Origin: Histomonas meleagridis
Taxonomy: Eukaryota; Parabasalia; Tritrichomonadida; Dientamoebidae
NCBI GenBank assembly: GCA_020186115.1
Contig: WSYJ01000072.1
Location: 1 to 64,000 of the forward strand
Reading direction: 5' to 3'
Length of the DNA: 64,000 nt
Part shown: positions 1 to 11,058 of the stretch, one piece after another
Numbering within the stretch: position 1 is the first letter of the stretch
Layout of the letters: every line of letters starts with the position of its first letter
Made by a program: the position numbers and the translations under genes
Notes under the pieces: model-generated
Databases searched by the model: none
What the model saw: the letters and a program-made list of their open reading frames with translations, nothing else
Told to the model about the DNA's origin: nothing

Positions 1-101
1 GGCTTGAAGCGAGCGTATCACGCGAAGCTTCAATAGCGCTGTGTGTGTGTGTTCAGGAAATCCCTCTAACTTTTTACTACTTATTACCTTGAATTTTTTC
101 A

Positions 102-680
102 GATGAATCGATTATTTCTCTTGAACCCTCTAGAAAAAAGGTTCGTGTTCATCCTTTACTCGATTTTGATGAGCAGTTTTATGAAAAAGAGATGCCCCAT
201 TAAAATTATGGTTTGGGCCTGTATCGGCAAGGATTTTAAGAGTAAGTTAGTGAAATTGATGAAAATTTAGATGCTGAAAAGTACCAAAAACTGCTGGCAG
301 AAAACCAAATTTTTGAAAAACTCAATGACAGATTTGGTCCGAAATGTTACATATTTCAGCAGGAAGGGGCCAGCTTGCACAAAGCAAAGTTCACAAAACT
401 TTTTCTGAATGAAAGGGCGATCCTTATATCCAGGCTACAAACTCAAAAAATTAACAACATTGCAGAAGATCTCTATCTTGCTGCATCAGAAGTTTGGGAC
501 AATATTCCAATTAGTACTATTAATTTGCTGCTAAATTTTTTTGATGCAAGACTCAAATCTTGTATCAGCCTGAAAGGCGAAAGCCTCAACGGAAAAAAGA
601 AACTTATTTCATTATACATAAAATCCATCAAAAATGGAAACAATTACATTTGGAATAAATTGAAGAAATATGAAAATTGA
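102..680 (+). pseudogene. Tc1/mariner-family transposase remnant
   Basis: This is the C-terminal two thirds of a DDE transposase in pieces. Positions 102-198 read DESIISLEPSRKKV in one frame. Positions 196-245 read IKIMVWACIGKDFKSK in the next frame. Positions 252-677 return to the first frame with YIFQQEGASLHKAKF and a C-terminal block around KSCISLKGESLNGK. The order (DES, VWACI, FQQ.GA..H, DLY..SEVW, terminal KG) is that of Tc1/mariner catalytic domains. At least two frameshifts break it. The FQQD aspartate reads Glu, and the usual DLNPIE.VW is eroded to DLYLAASEVW. No start codon and no N-terminal helix-turn-helix lie in the window, so the 5' part is missing or off the left edge. I see no convincing terminal inverted repeats. 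Confidence 0.7.
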
Positions 681-980
681 ACGATTTGTAGAAGAATCCA
701 TTTATTATTTTAACCTATTAGTGAAAGCCAATTCAAATAAGGTACACATTAATCTGTGGTATTATGATATGAGGATAAACATCTGTAATCTGTAACCTCA
801 AAAACTGTTAAAAAAAGCACAGATGCCAAAACCATTTTATATTTAAAAAGGAAACTTAAGTTTCGACCATCGAACATACTAATAAATAAAAACAAAAATT
901 TTAATTAAAATTTTATTTTTTATCATTTAAACAGTGGAATAATATACAATCTTCATTCAGGCGGTTGGGACACATTTTAA

Positions 981-1199
981 TGCTTTTGAGTTCAATTTGA
1001 AAAAGTTCGTCCCGAGGGTTATGAACTGAGCTTCATTCGGAAACTCAGAAAATTTTCAGCACAACCGAATTTCGATTATGAAAATAGAATTAAAAATTCT
1101 CTTTATGAAAAATGTTCATTTATTGGCAATCAAACACAGATTGACTAATAAATTTGGAAGAAACATTGCTTCCAGGTATTATACGAAATTAAACAGTAA
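981..1199 (+). pseudogene. Decayed coding remnant, helical domain, double stop
   Basis: One frame (position 981 as first base) is open for 55 codons and has protein-like composition, including PEGYELSFIRKLRKF and a stretch ending SFIGNQTQID. It is cut by two consecutive stops (TAATAA, 1146-1151). It then continues in the same frame with IWKKHCFQVLYEIKQ to a stop at 1197. No ATG is present. Short helices with Leu/Phe/Trp spacing suggest a DNA-binding or helical domain. A trichomonad initiator-binding-type domain is a guess only. The rest of 681-1603 is AT-rich sequence in which I see no gene. Confidence 0.3.
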
Positions 1200-1603
1200 G
1201 TAAAACTATATTTCAATATTTCTTTAATCATGCTTGAGTGTGTAAGCCTCTGGCTTAGATGTGGCTGATTGATGGATTGTGTTGTTTCGACCTAGACGAT
1301 CATTTTGAGTTCAAAAAGTGTATTGTATCGTATACAAATTTAAATGGAAATTTCTAAAAAAATATTTTATCTTCATAAAAATGTGTCTGCTGTCATTATA
1401 TGTTATATACTAGAATGTACTAAGCATATTACAAATAATTTTAAAATTTAAAATAAATCTATAAGAGGGAAAGTTGGTTGACACTGTCTTATTAAGTATA
1501 CTTTTGTGTTTTTCAACGAGCAAAAAAATTGATTTTTAACATAACATTTAATTAAAATGAAATTTCATTTGTTCACATAGAAAGTTTTATTGATACATTT
1601 ATT

Positions 1604-4180
1604 TTAAACAACGTTATATGCTGGGGCAGTATCTGGAAGGATATCAATATATTTTGGTGAGCACTCGACAATCTGCTGGTGCGCCTGGAACTTCGGGAAC
1701 CTAATTCTTCCTGGGAATGTTGGTATCATGCAGTGGCAACTTCCGACGTCATCTTGTTGTGCAACAACCCAATGATCTGTCTTTTCTACCATTGGTGATG
1801 CAGGCGGATTTATTTTGACGATCTTAGGCTGTCCAACGATCCAAGGCAAGTTATCTGTTTCTATTTGTACATTTTTATTCAGGAGTTTAAAGTGTGAAGT
1901 TGTGATTTCCACGGGGTACCCCTCCCAACCGTTTTCGTAGTACGTTAACTTTAACGGTTCATCCGAAAGTTCTCTAATTATATAATATGTCGAAATTGGT
2001 GGTAATTTATGTTGATTACCATTATGTTCGAATGTAAAACTTTGTGGGAAAGGGTTATATATTTGGAATTGATGATATTTCTGTGTTTGCTTAAATAAAT
2101 GTACAGTTATTGGAACAAAAGAAGGGAAATCATAATGATTTGAATAAGTTACAACTTCCCCATCTCTATGTTCTGTTGAACATTCGATATAAAATGAAGA
2201 ATTTTCTTTAAAAACATAAATTAAACGTATTTTGATTTTAGCCGAAAATTGTGTGACGGTTATTATATCGTTTGGATCAAATTTAACGTATTTGTTATCG
2301 TCTTCGATCAATTGAATTTCCTTTAACGTTTCCATCTTAAATTTGAACGTTAATTTTGTGCAAGAAGTGTCATGAATTGTTGTGATTAATAATGATGAAT
2401 GCAATTGGCCATAACACAATAAAAATGGAGATTTGAAGTTAAATGTTGGAGGAACCGAAGATTCCATAACAATTAATGGCATTTTAATTGGCAAATTCCA
2501 CCAAAGTATTAAAGACTTGTAACGAATCATTAAAATCATTTTATCGAATGTTCCCGACTGCTTACAAAATATTGTCGGCTTCATATTATCATATTTCGAC
2601 ACTATAATTTTGGTAATATCACTTTTAAGTGTACATTCTTTCGATTTCATTTCGATCCAAGTTTCTAATTCGATTCCATTTAACCAATTTGGAAGTTTTA
2701 TTGATAAATCGAATGAAACGTTTTCAAATAATTCATGTTCCTTATAAAATTCGGATAAATGAAGTATTGGATCAATTGGAATTTGTGGTGAAAGACTCGT
2801 ATCGTAATTAGATAAATATTCAAATGCTTTAAGTTTAAGAGTTTCTGTTCCATTTCGTTCTAATAACATTGATGCAACATTAGTATTTAATGTCTTCGGA
2901 TTATTAAATAGTGATTCAAGTATAATTTCTTCAACAATATAATTCATATTGTTTTTGTTTGTCTTAAGTTTAAGTGGTTCTAAATCAAGCGCACTTTTCG
3001 TATCGTCTTTTTGCATAAGGTATAGAAATTTGATGGCGGAAAAAAACGTTTGATGGTTTTTGGCGTCGAATAATTTTTTATTTTTGTCTAAACAGCTTAA
3101 AAATCTGTTTTCTCGATCTTTTGCATCAATTATAGGAATCGAACTTGTAACAATTGAGTGGAAGAATGGACTACTTAAGTCAATTTTGGAATTCATTATG
3201 AATCGCATCTGAGTCAATATTATTTCAGAAAATGTTCTCTCAACAGTTGCTTTTGTATCATTGTCATATGATTCAATATATTCAAGAAATGAAAATGCGT
3301 TATTATAAATCCAATATCTCGCAAATACTTCTTGATCAAAATTAGTACAATTTTGTAGAGTAATTGCAAATACCCATGTAATGTCTTGACTAAGCTCTTG
3401 AATGCTTAAGAGTGTTTGCGATGATTTGAAAATTCCATGAAGTGATGAGTTGAGAATATCAAATCCAGATTTGCAAGAAAAATTCGGATTGGGTTTGCGG
3501 AAATCATATAGTTCGGGAACTTCTGGCCAGAACGGAAGAGATATTGAACTTATAATGATTCTATTGAGGAGTTTTGATGCAGAGAAATATCCGAAGATTT
3601 GATAAAAATTGGCAAGATTTCGCGAGACTTCAGCATGGCGCGGGTCTTGGTCTTCAAGGGCTCTCGAAATTGCTTGAAGTGAAAGAATATATTTTTGATA
3701 TGTATTTTTAAGAGTATTTTGAAGTGATGTATGGAATTGTTTTATGTCGGAATCTGAAATCATACAATCATCTAAGTAATATTTACCAATGACAATGTCT
3801 GAATTCTCGACATATTGTGAAAATCTGGCTTCAATTTTGGAACGTTGAGTTGTAAATGACCATTGTGACTTAGCTAAAACTAAAATAATTGTTAAGAGAC
3901 CTTTGTCTGGATTATCGTCTCTCCATTCTTTGATTTTTTTAATATCTGCCATCTCAAATTTACCATTGAATGAAATAATAAATAATTGGCATAGAGAATT
4001 TTCACTTGACCCATCTTCTATAAACTCTGGTGAAAATCCAGGACAAGAAAAATCTTCATCTTTTGGAATGTTGATTTCTGGTAATATTTTTAAAGGTCCT
4101 TCATTAATTATTGCGGATGATATGTACTTCCATTTACCATATAGATCAGTAACAGATACAGGCAATCGGTAATTATCCAT
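1604..4180 (-). CDS. TRAPPC10/Trs130-like TRAPP II subunit
   Basis: 858 residues from an ATG at 4180. The first 170 residues follow the pattern of the TRAPPC10/Trs130 N-terminus: a strand-rich hydrophobic block (LCQLFIISFNGKFEMADI), then IKEWRDDNPDKG, a run of hydrophobic strand (LLTIILVLAKSQW) and the helix TTQRSKIEARFSQ. The middle is alpha-helical and the last 380 residues are beta-rich, as in this family. TRAPPC10 is part of TRAPP II, a Rab guanine-nucleotide exchange and tethering complex at the Golgi and endosomes. The length is shorter than the roughly 1,100-1,260 residues of animal and yeast members. No signal peptide or membrane segment is seen. The assignment rests on pattern recognition of the N-terminus only; another TRAPP-like trafficking scaffold is the alternative. 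The gene stands alone, with the next coding sequence 240 bases upstream. Confidence 0.45.
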   Translation of the reverse strand: MDNYRLPVSVTDLYGKWKYISSAIINEGPLKILPEINIPKDEDFSCPGFSPEFIEDGSSENSLCQLFIISFNGKFEMADIKKIKEWRDDNPDKGLLTIILVLAKSQWSFTTQRSKIEARFSQYVENSDIVIGKYYLDDCMISDSDIKQFHTSLQNTLKNTYQKYILSLQAISRALEDQDPRHAEVSRNLANFYQIFGYFSASKLLNRIIISSISLPFWPEVPELYDFRKPNPNFSCKSGFDILNSSLHGIFKSSQTLLSIQELSQDITWVFAITLQNCTNFDQEVFARYWIYNNAFSFLEYIESYDNDTKATVERTFSEIILTQMRFIMNSKIDLSSPFFHSIVTSSIPIIDAKDRENRFLSCLDKNKKLFDAKNHQTFFSAIKFLYLMQKDDTKSALDLEPLKLKTNKNNMNYIVEEIILESLFNNPKTLNTNVASMLLERNGTETLKLKAFEYLSNYDTSLSPQIPIDPILHLSEFYKEHELFENVSFDLSIKLPNWLNGIELETWIEMKSKECTLKSDITKIIVSKYDNMKPTIFCKQSGTFDKMILMIRYKSLILWWNLPIKMPLIVMESSVPPTFNFKSPFLLCYGQLHSSLLITTIHDTSCTKLTFKFKMETLKEIQLIEDDNKYVKFDPNDIITVTQFSAKIKIRLIYVFKENSSFYIECSTEHRDGEVVTYSNHYDFPSFVPITVHLFKQTQKYHQFQIYNPFPQSFTFEHNGNQHKLPPISTYYIIRELSDEPLKLTYYENGWEGYPVEITTSHFKLLNKNVQIETDNLPWIVGQPKIVKINPPASPMVEKTDHWVVAQQDDVGSCHCMIPTFPGRIRFPKFQAHQQIVECSPKYIDILPDTAPAYNVV

Positions 4181-4421
4181 TAAATCAAAATAACAATTTT
4201 CTTTTTTATTTATTGAATTTCATATAACATTTCACAAAAAACAGTTTTATGTGAAGTGACAAAACATTTTATTATGCTTTACAATTATTGAAAATCGATG
4301 TGGATTTTTTCCAGAGAGACAAGAGAAAGATAAACATTTTTTCTCACAGCAGCTTCAAATGATTGATTCGAATCATGAAAAAACAGTGGTTTTAATTTTT
4401 TTTTTTTTACAAAATGCATTA

Positions 4422-6489
4422 TCAAATCCATTGATCTTTATCTTCTATTATGAAATGTTTAATGTCCTCATTTAAGCTTTCTTTGTTTTCTTCACTTTTT
4501 TCAATTGATTCGATTTCATCTGATTCTGCTGAAAAGTCTTTTTCATTTCCATTACGAAACATCCAAATTACGATTGCAATAATTATCAAAACAATTACAA
4601 TAGCGCCACAAATTATACCAATTAACAAAGACTTAGACTTAGAATCATTAACAAACTCATTATTAGTATAAGTAAAGAAGACATCTGAATAAAAGTTAAC
4701 ATAAGTTGTTAACATAACATATTGATAATGATAACTAATGAAATTTGTTTTTATATATGTAAAATATGAATATGTCTCTGATAATATTATTGTCGAATTT
4801 GCAATCATTAAAGAAATAGAAAAAGTTAAAGAATTTGTTAAAACATATGAATGCGTTAAATGAGTATTATTCGTTTGTGATTTTGTAAATGTTTTCGAAT
4901 ACGAAAATGTATTTGAATGTGAAAATGTTTTAGAATTTGTAAGTGTAATTGTTGGCATTGGAATTATCGTTGGTATTTTAAAGCTCTGTATATTACCAAT
5001 GTTTCCAGCTCCATCAACAGCTGCTGCGTGGATATACATTCCTTGTTGTATTTGTTCTTTTGTTAAACTTATTATATCACTACTCACGACATTCGTTAAT
5101 TCACTTATTGAAGTTTCGTTTCTTTGCGTGATTGTATACAAATATTTGCTAATACCAGTTGTAACAGTAACATTAACAGTAATTTGAAGCACCACATCTA
5201 GAATCATCATCTCTTTTATATACCATGACTTGAAACATATAATCAGATCCAACATCTGAAGAATTAATTTTAACACTATAATTATTCTCATAAAATATAA
5301 AATCATGAATAATTGGAGGCTCAAAATCTTGTGAAGAATGATCTTCTAAAAATGTATCATATGTTCTTTGCTTTAAGTAAAACAAAGTATTAACAATAAG
5401 TTTTATTTCTTCTTCTGAAGCAGTACAATTACTATGACCTGTTTGAATTACAGCTGTATTATCTTTTGTTGTTAAATAAAAATTACTTTGATATTCGTTT
5501 TGGTTATTAATAGTTTCATTACCAAATACAACCCATACATCACCATTTGTTGCTTGATTATCAACATGTGAGAATGGAATTTGGAATGTTGTTCCAACAT
5601 TTCCTATTTCATATGGATAATTTGTTATAATTCCATTCCGTTGAATCGAAATTTCATTTGAAGAATATGATTCAAACGTTATCCCTTTGTCTTCATCAAT
5701 TTCTTTTATTTCAATCCCAAAAAGATCTCTTAAACGATTTAATCCAACGGGATTTGGTCCATCTCTGATAAATATATTTGAAATTGTATCATGACCTGCT
5801 AAAAAACCATATCCTCCTTCAATATATTCTTTGATATATTTTATATTTTGATCCCGTATTGAGTATCCACCGTTTTTATCCCATATTCCATACACAATAA
5901 CATCATAATTATAAATAAATTTCGGGTCAATACAACAATATCTTTCAAATTCTGTGATTGACATAATAGAAACATAAATAATTTTTTCATTCGTGTTTAC
6001 ATCTATGCCAAATGGAGATATTAATTCCGCATCAATTCTGCCACCTTCTATTCATACCTTTAGAGAAGCTGATTTTGGAAGTGTTTTTTGGGTTCCATTG
6101 GAAAATATAAAAGATATTAATGGGATTGTAGTTGCATTTGCAACTAGTTGAAACGTTTCATCATTTTCACTTGGATATATATTTAATACATTTAACAGAG
6201 ACCCTGGTTTGTATGTACTTATTTGCTTCCAAGTAGTCCATGTTTTTGTTAAATCTTTGCTTTTTTGATAAACCTTATAATAATGGTTGAATAAACATGA
6301 CTTATTAAACCAAGTAAGTTGTGTTCCACCTTTACCGTATGTATATTCAGGATGACTTTTTGCATTTAATAAAATATTAGTATCTATTGAAATGGCAGAT
6401 ATAAACGATAGGAACATTCCAAATATTTGTTGTTGCATTTTAATGGAAAAATGTTTTGCTTTTAAATTTTGCTTGTACTCATTCTTCAT
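4422..6489 (-). pseudogene. Broken surface protein, amidotransferase-like ectodomain, one TM
   Basis: One gene split by two lesions. Reading starts at an ATG at 6489, or better at the second Met at 6438, which opens a signal peptide (MQQQIFGMFLSFISAIS). An in-frame TGA at 6052-6054 (expected TGG, context SASLKV-stop-IEGG) interrupts it. The frame reopens directly through YDVIVYGIWDKNGG and IEGGYGFLAGHDT, a Rossmann-like pattern reminiscent of ThuA/DUF5057-type class I amidotransferase folds. Near 5173-5190 a one-base indel shifts the frame. The rest (5187-4422) holds a T/S-rich stalk (TNSKTFSHSNTFSYS), a membrane-proximal module, a transmembrane helix (SLLIGIICGAIVIVLIII, about 4563-4640) and an acidic cytoplasmic tail. 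The conceptual product is about 690 residues. Two lesions argue for a true pseudogene, though a sequence error at either site is possible. The fold call is inference. Confidence 0.7.
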
Positions 6490-7073
6490 TAAGTATAAGA
6501 AATGACTCGTTGAACATACAAATATTCGTGTGATTTGAATGTGGGATGTATTGTCATGTTATGACAACGATATATCAGAAAAAAAATTTGCTAACACTTT
6601 TTGAATAATGTTTGTGATTGTGTACACAATTATCAATTGAACCAATGAGTCGTCACATAAAATATTGCATCACTACACCGTATATGTTTCGCCAGTATGT
6701 ATCTCTAAAGTCAACATAATATTTACCATTCATTCATACAAATAGCGAAATAATACATATACATCATGAATGTTATACTCTCTATATTTTCATTGTCACA
6801 AGAAACAATCAGATAATATATCTACACTTAAATAACCATTAATTTATTCTCAAATTCAGAATCAAGTAAATATAATCATAATTCCCATTCATTAATCCTT
6901 AATCAAATATTGTCATTCAACACAGAAAAGCATTGAAACGTCATATGAAGTAAATTCGTTCCTTCATACGAACAAATCAAAACACAAAATTTTAAATTTC
7001 AGTCAAATTATAATTTAACACATAAACATTAAATTCAAAATATTATTTATTATAACGCGCCACAAATTACATT
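6490..7073. other. Intergenic, no gene seen
   Basis: 584 bases of AT-rich sequence between two minus-strand surface-protein genes. I see no open frame of coding character, tRNA or repeat. It should contain the promoter of the broken gene at 6489 and the 3' end of the CAP-domain gene. Confidence 0.6.
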
Positions 7074-9662
7074 TCATATGAAGAGATCGTTTTCGTTATT
7101 TGGAATGTCTTCTTCAACTTTTTCCGGTGTATAACTTTTCTCATATTCAGCTGATTCATTATTATTATTATTATTGTTATTGTTGTTGTTACTTCGGCTC
7201 CTTGTAACCAAAACTACAACTACAACAACTATTACTATCACTATGACTACAGCGCCGCAAATAATTCCAATCAAAGCGGATTTGGATAAAGAGTTGGAAC
7301 CACTTTCGCTACTTGTCATTGCAAAGTAATATTCGGTGTACACAGAAACATTTGTCGTGTACACCAAAGTCTGGTAATTGTAGTACACAGAGGATGTCGC
7401 GACGTACGTGAGCGACGAGTCGTGTTCCGACAACAGTTCTGTGACCGAAACGAAACTGTTCATAAGTGTTAATGTGACTGAAACAGTTAATGAATTAGTT
7501 AAAACATATGAACAACTAAACAATGGATCAAAAGTCTGCGATGCACTCGATGAAGTGTCGTGCGTCGGAGGAACAACTTCTGTTTCACTTATTGTAGATG
7601 TGGCTTCTGTCACAGTTTGCGCACTTGTTTCTTCGATTGTGGTTTGGTCACTTGTTTCGATTACTTCTGTTTCGCTTATTGCAGATGATGTAGCTTCAGT
7701 AGTTGTGGTTTCGCTGAGCTCTGATGTCGCTTGTTCAGATGTTTCTTCAACTGATGTTTGCGCACTTGTTTCGGACGTTTCAGATGCCTCCCCGGACTCG
7801 GAAGAGACTTGTTCAGATGTTTCTTCGGATGTTTGTTCTATTGTGGTTTGTTCACTCGTTTGGGATGAGACTTGCTCAGTCGTTTCTTCTGATGTCATTT
7901 GTTCACTGGATTCTGAAGTTGTTTCTTTTGTTTCACTAGATTCAGACGTTTGCTCACTAGATTCAGATGTTACTTCCGTTGTAGATTGTTCGCTTGTTTC
8001 TACTGTTGTTTCGCTTGTTTCCGTTGTTTCTTGCTGGGATTCGTCTGGGCCTGCTGGCACGCCGTTGATTACTAAGTTCTGTTTGTTTTGGACATTTTCC
8101 CATTGCACAGTTCCGTCATATTGCACATTAATTTGGCTGTCACTTGTAATTTTCAGCTTTGGCATGTTGTCTGTTGCGAGTGTAATTGTTAATGTCTCTG
8201 ATGTTACTTTAATTTCAATATTACCAAAATTATTTAATATAACATCAGCGCCATTTACATTTACTTTGTCTTCTTTTACTTCAATTTGGTTTATTTCACA
8301 GTTTTGTATTGATATCGAATTGCCATAAAGAAAATTCTGCGTAACTTGTAATGAATTTGTATCTGTGATAATTTCATTTGCTGTAAGTTTCCGAGGTGTT
8401 TTACTTCCGATTAAATTAAGTCCTTTCATTTCTAAATTCCATAAATTAATGTTTTTATTATTTTGGAATCCAATGTAAACGTTTTGAAGTTTTGTTGTTG
8501 TATGTTCATCTTCCCATATTTCTGATTCGTATGTATTTCTAAACCATAACGGAGAACCATCTTCCGATTTAATTAAGTGATTTTTTTGTAACAAAATCCA
8601 TGGATCAATGTTTGGCGTTCTAGTTGTATCTGTTGTTGGATAACTCGATAAAATTATATTAATTTCATCTTCTGTAACTGTATCATAAAAATTATCAAGT
8701 CTATTATCACTTGAAACGATACTGTATTCTTTTGAGCATATATAATCAGCTTGTTCATAATATGAAGAGCAAACATAATTAGGGAAACAATCAACAGCCC
8801 AAAATTCATATTCGATATACTCTGAAGGTTGCCATTCATTAGATGAAATAGAAACTTTACATCTTGTCCCAACATTAATTTTTGTTGTATCAATTTCTAT
8901 AACAATTAACTCTTCTGAACGATAAACAACTTCTTTTGAAATTATTTCTTCATTACATGTAACGGTACCTGTAACATCAGTTGGAAAATTATTCATGAAT
9001 TTTGGTACAAGTGAAATACGAGAATGAATTAATCGAACAGGTACTGGGCCTGGTGGTGGATATGCAACATAATCTTGTGAATTAGAATAATTAAATCCAA
9101 GACCATAAACAACTTGAGTAACATATGTTTCATAAACACCAAATGCACTTTTGGATAGATATGGAAAGAAAAGCCAATTCCGATGTCCAACATCTTTATT
9201 GGTTTCCCCATCATCTTGAACAAAGTAATCAATGGCAAGATGTGCAGCAATGGCTCCTTTGTTGAGATTTGAATCCTCTAAAATTTTAATAGCATCTTGA
9301 TCACAACACATGTTTTCTTTGCATTTAACTTCATGACTAAACTCATTGTTTAAAGCCATGACCATAGAACCTTTTTGAGCAGTGGTTTGATATTCGCCAC
9401 GATCATATGTTATTGAAGGTAATCCAACCAGATTTCGATAAAAGTTTGTTCGACTTTCTGCGTCATCTACAGTTTCTGGATTCATAGTACCAAGAGCGCA
9501 TGTGTCCGTATCAGATGGAGCAATCCAACTCCAACCTGAATTTGCAATATATTGATTTTTCATCATTAAACATACTTCTTCTTGTTCCCTATTTTGCAGT
9601 TCCAAGAGACGCTCTGGTGTGAAAGATTTAACCAAAGAAAAGAGACTTAAGATGAAATACAT
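7074..9662 (-). CDS. CAP-domain surface protein with mucin-like stalk and TM
   Basis: 862 residues, intact, ATG at 9662. Residues 1-13 (MYFILSLFSLVKS) form a signal peptide. Residues about 65-205 look like a CAP/SCP-like domain: NFYRNLVGLPSITYD, then NNEFSHEV, then GHRNWLFFPYLSKSAFG and a closing YGLGF strand. A beta-rich region follows (about 380-530). Residues about 536-697 are almost only Ser, Thr and Glu in TSEETTEQ-type repeats, a likely O-glycosylated stalk. Next come a YVLTNSLT membrane-proximal module, one transmembrane helix (about 792-819, ALIGIICGAVVIVIVIVVV), an SRS basic stop, 11 consecutive Asn and an acidic tail. The protein should be displayed on the plasma membrane; CAP domains bind sterols or partners, but the ligand here is unknown. 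The last 230 residues share architecture with the broken neighbour at 4422-6489, suggesting tandem descent of the anchor part. The Asn run is encoded by a trinucleotide repeat (about 7158-7190). Confidence 0.8.
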   Translation of the reverse strand: MYFILSLFSLVKSFTPERLLELQNREQEEVCLMMKNQYIANSGWSWIAPSDTDTCALGTMNPETVDDAESRTNFYRNLVGLPSITYDRGEYQTTAQKGSMVMALNNEFSHEVKCKENMCCDQDAIKILEDSNLNKGAIAAHLAIDYFVQDDGETNKDVGHRNWLFFPYLSKSAFGVYETYVTQVVYGLGFNYSNSQDYVAYPPPGPVPVRLIHSRISLVPKFMNNFPTDVTGTVTCNEEIISKEVVYRSEELIVIEIDTTKINVGTRCKVSISSNEWQPSEYIEYEFWAVDCFPNYVCSSYYEQADYICSKEYSIVSSDNRLDNFYDTVTEDEINIILSSYPTTDTTRTPNIDPWILLQKNHLIKSEDGSPLWFRNTYESEIWEDEHTTTKLQNVYIGFQNNKNINLWNLEMKGLNLIGSKTPRKLTANEIITDTNSLQVTQNFLYGNSISIQNCEINQIEVKEDKVNVNGADVILNNFGNIEIKVTSETLTITLATDNMPKLKITSDSQINVQYDGTVQWENVQNKQNLVINGVPAGPDESQQETTETSETTVETSEQSTTEVTSESSEQTSESSETKETTSESSEQMTSEETTEQVSSQTSEQTTIEQTSEETSEQVSSESGEASETSETSAQTSVEETSEQATSELSETTTTEATSSAISETEVIETSDQTTIEETSAQTVTEATSTISETEVVPPTHDTSSSASQTFDPLFSCSYVLTNSLTVSVTLTLMNSFVSVTELLSEHDSSLTYVATSSVYYNYQTLVYTTNVSVYTEYYFAMTSSESGSNSLSKSALIGIICGAVVIVIVIVVVVVVLVTRSRSNNNNNNNNNNNESAEYEKSYTPEKVEEDIPNNENDLFI

Positions 9663-10420
9663 TCCGTTCCGGACTTGTTGTTTTAAAACGATAAAAGAAG
9701 GCCTGTTATGAAAAGTTGTGAGTGTATTGAAAATTGTATATTATAAACAATCAATTAAACCGATCAATGCTTAGAAAAATTTTATTTTTTGGGTTGTATT
9801 CAAAATTGAGAATAATTACTTTTCATTGCTAAAAAACCATAAATCCCCTCGTTAGAACAATGGAAAAGCACTTTATACAAATACTTTTGTATATTACCCT
9901 CCTAGCCTAACGAATTAATTATAGCCATTTTTGTATTCATTAAATATAATGTTTATTGTAAATACAATGAATAAAACATTTTTTGATTTTCTGCGGCAAA
10001 CAGACTTTGTCAATTTTATGCTTGAGCAGTTTTCATTTTTCCCAGAGTAATTCTTAATATTAAAGCAATCTTCTTTTCTTTGCATTGAATAAAGTTAATT
10101 AAAAGCATCTCGTTGTTTTTATATATTATTTTGTTATATCTCTCATGAGATAATTTTATTTAAAAAATTAAGATAACAAATTAATTCATCTCATTTCTTT
10201 AAAAAGCTGAATTTTATAAGTAAACATAAAAAAAAATCATTCAACATGTTTCTTGATTTGTGATGTCAACATTGGATTATTTTTTTAGCAATCGAAGAAA
10301 ACTCTAACATAATGATATGAGTATTTTCATGATTAGGCTTTGTGCAAATAAAGAATCTTTGCGGTAATTTTTTTCTCGGTGTGCTGGTGTCAGTTTTCTA
10401 TTGTTCCAGAAAACTGAAAA
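9663..10420. other. Intergenic, divergent promoters only
   Basis: 758 bases of AT-rich sequence between the divergent CAP-protein and PX genes. No coding frame or RNA gene is evident. It must hold both promoters, but I find no clear TCA-Y-W initiator near either start. Confidence 0.6.
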
Positions 10421-10837
10421 ATGAATCTTGATCAACAAACTGTGAATTCAATGATAGAAGCTCAACTTGCTTCATGCGAAGGACAAGAAAAAATTACTTT
10501 GATTATAACAGGACATCAAGATGATGCTGCTGCTGCAAAAGCAACATTTTTCAATATTCAAGCAAAGAAATATGATACAAATGGATCAGTTGTTAAAACA
10601 TCTGAGGAAAGATATCGTTATTCTCAACTTTTAGATTTTAATGAATCACTAATTTTAGATTATGGAAATATCAGAATACTTCGTCTTTTCCCTCCAAAGA
10701 AATGGGTTGGTAATAAATCAACTGATTTTGTTACACAAAGGCAAGAGGCACTTCAAAAATGGCTCAATGAATTGGTAGAAGATGAAGAAACTTCTTCAGA
10801 TCCAAAAATTTTAAGATTTTTCAAATTAATCGAATAA
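10421..10837 (+). CDS. Stand-alone PX domain protein (sorting-nexin-like)
   Basis: 138 residues. The whole protein is one PX domain: strands from about residue 22 to 55, then ERYRYSQLLDFNESLI (the (R)RYSEF-type phosphoinositide-binding motif, here RYRYSQL), FPPKKWVGN (the proline-rich loop, normally followed by a lipid-contacting region), FVTQRQEALQKWLNEL and a C-terminal helix ending KILRFFKLIE. PX domains bind PI3P and related lipids on endosomes. No BAR, SH3 or other domain is fused, so it resembles SNX3-type single-domain sorting nexins in layout. The RYS motif keeps Arg and Tyr but has Gln for Glu/Asp. The ATG follows a TTCCAGAAAACTG context; no textbook initiator is seen. Confidence 0.8.
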   Translation: MNLDQQTVNSMIEAQLASCEGQEKITLIITGHQDDAAAAKATFFNIQAKKYDTNGSVVKTSEERYRYSQLLDFNESLILDYGNIRILRLFPPKKWVGNKSTDFVTQRQEALQKWLNELVEDEETSSDPKILRFFKLIE

Positions 10838-11058
10838 ATGAGCAGTAAAGAAAATCAAAATCGCATGGCTTCATTTTTTGATTTAAACAATTTGTTTATC
10901 AAATATAATAACTTTGTGCTAAAAAATGTTCTTTCAAAGGCTTCATCTAAGAGCTCAGGATTTTAATATGAAGAACATGTTCATGTTATTAAATATTATC
11001 CAAGAAGATTATAAATTGGGGCACCCCAAGATTTTTTGAATACTTTATAAAGCACTGA

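Noticed and set aside
7408-8328. 306-codon plus-strand frame, Ser/Val/Asp-rich
   Set aside because: Antisense of the Ser/Thr/Glu-rich stalk of the CAP gene; repetitive TCT/GTT codons keep it open.
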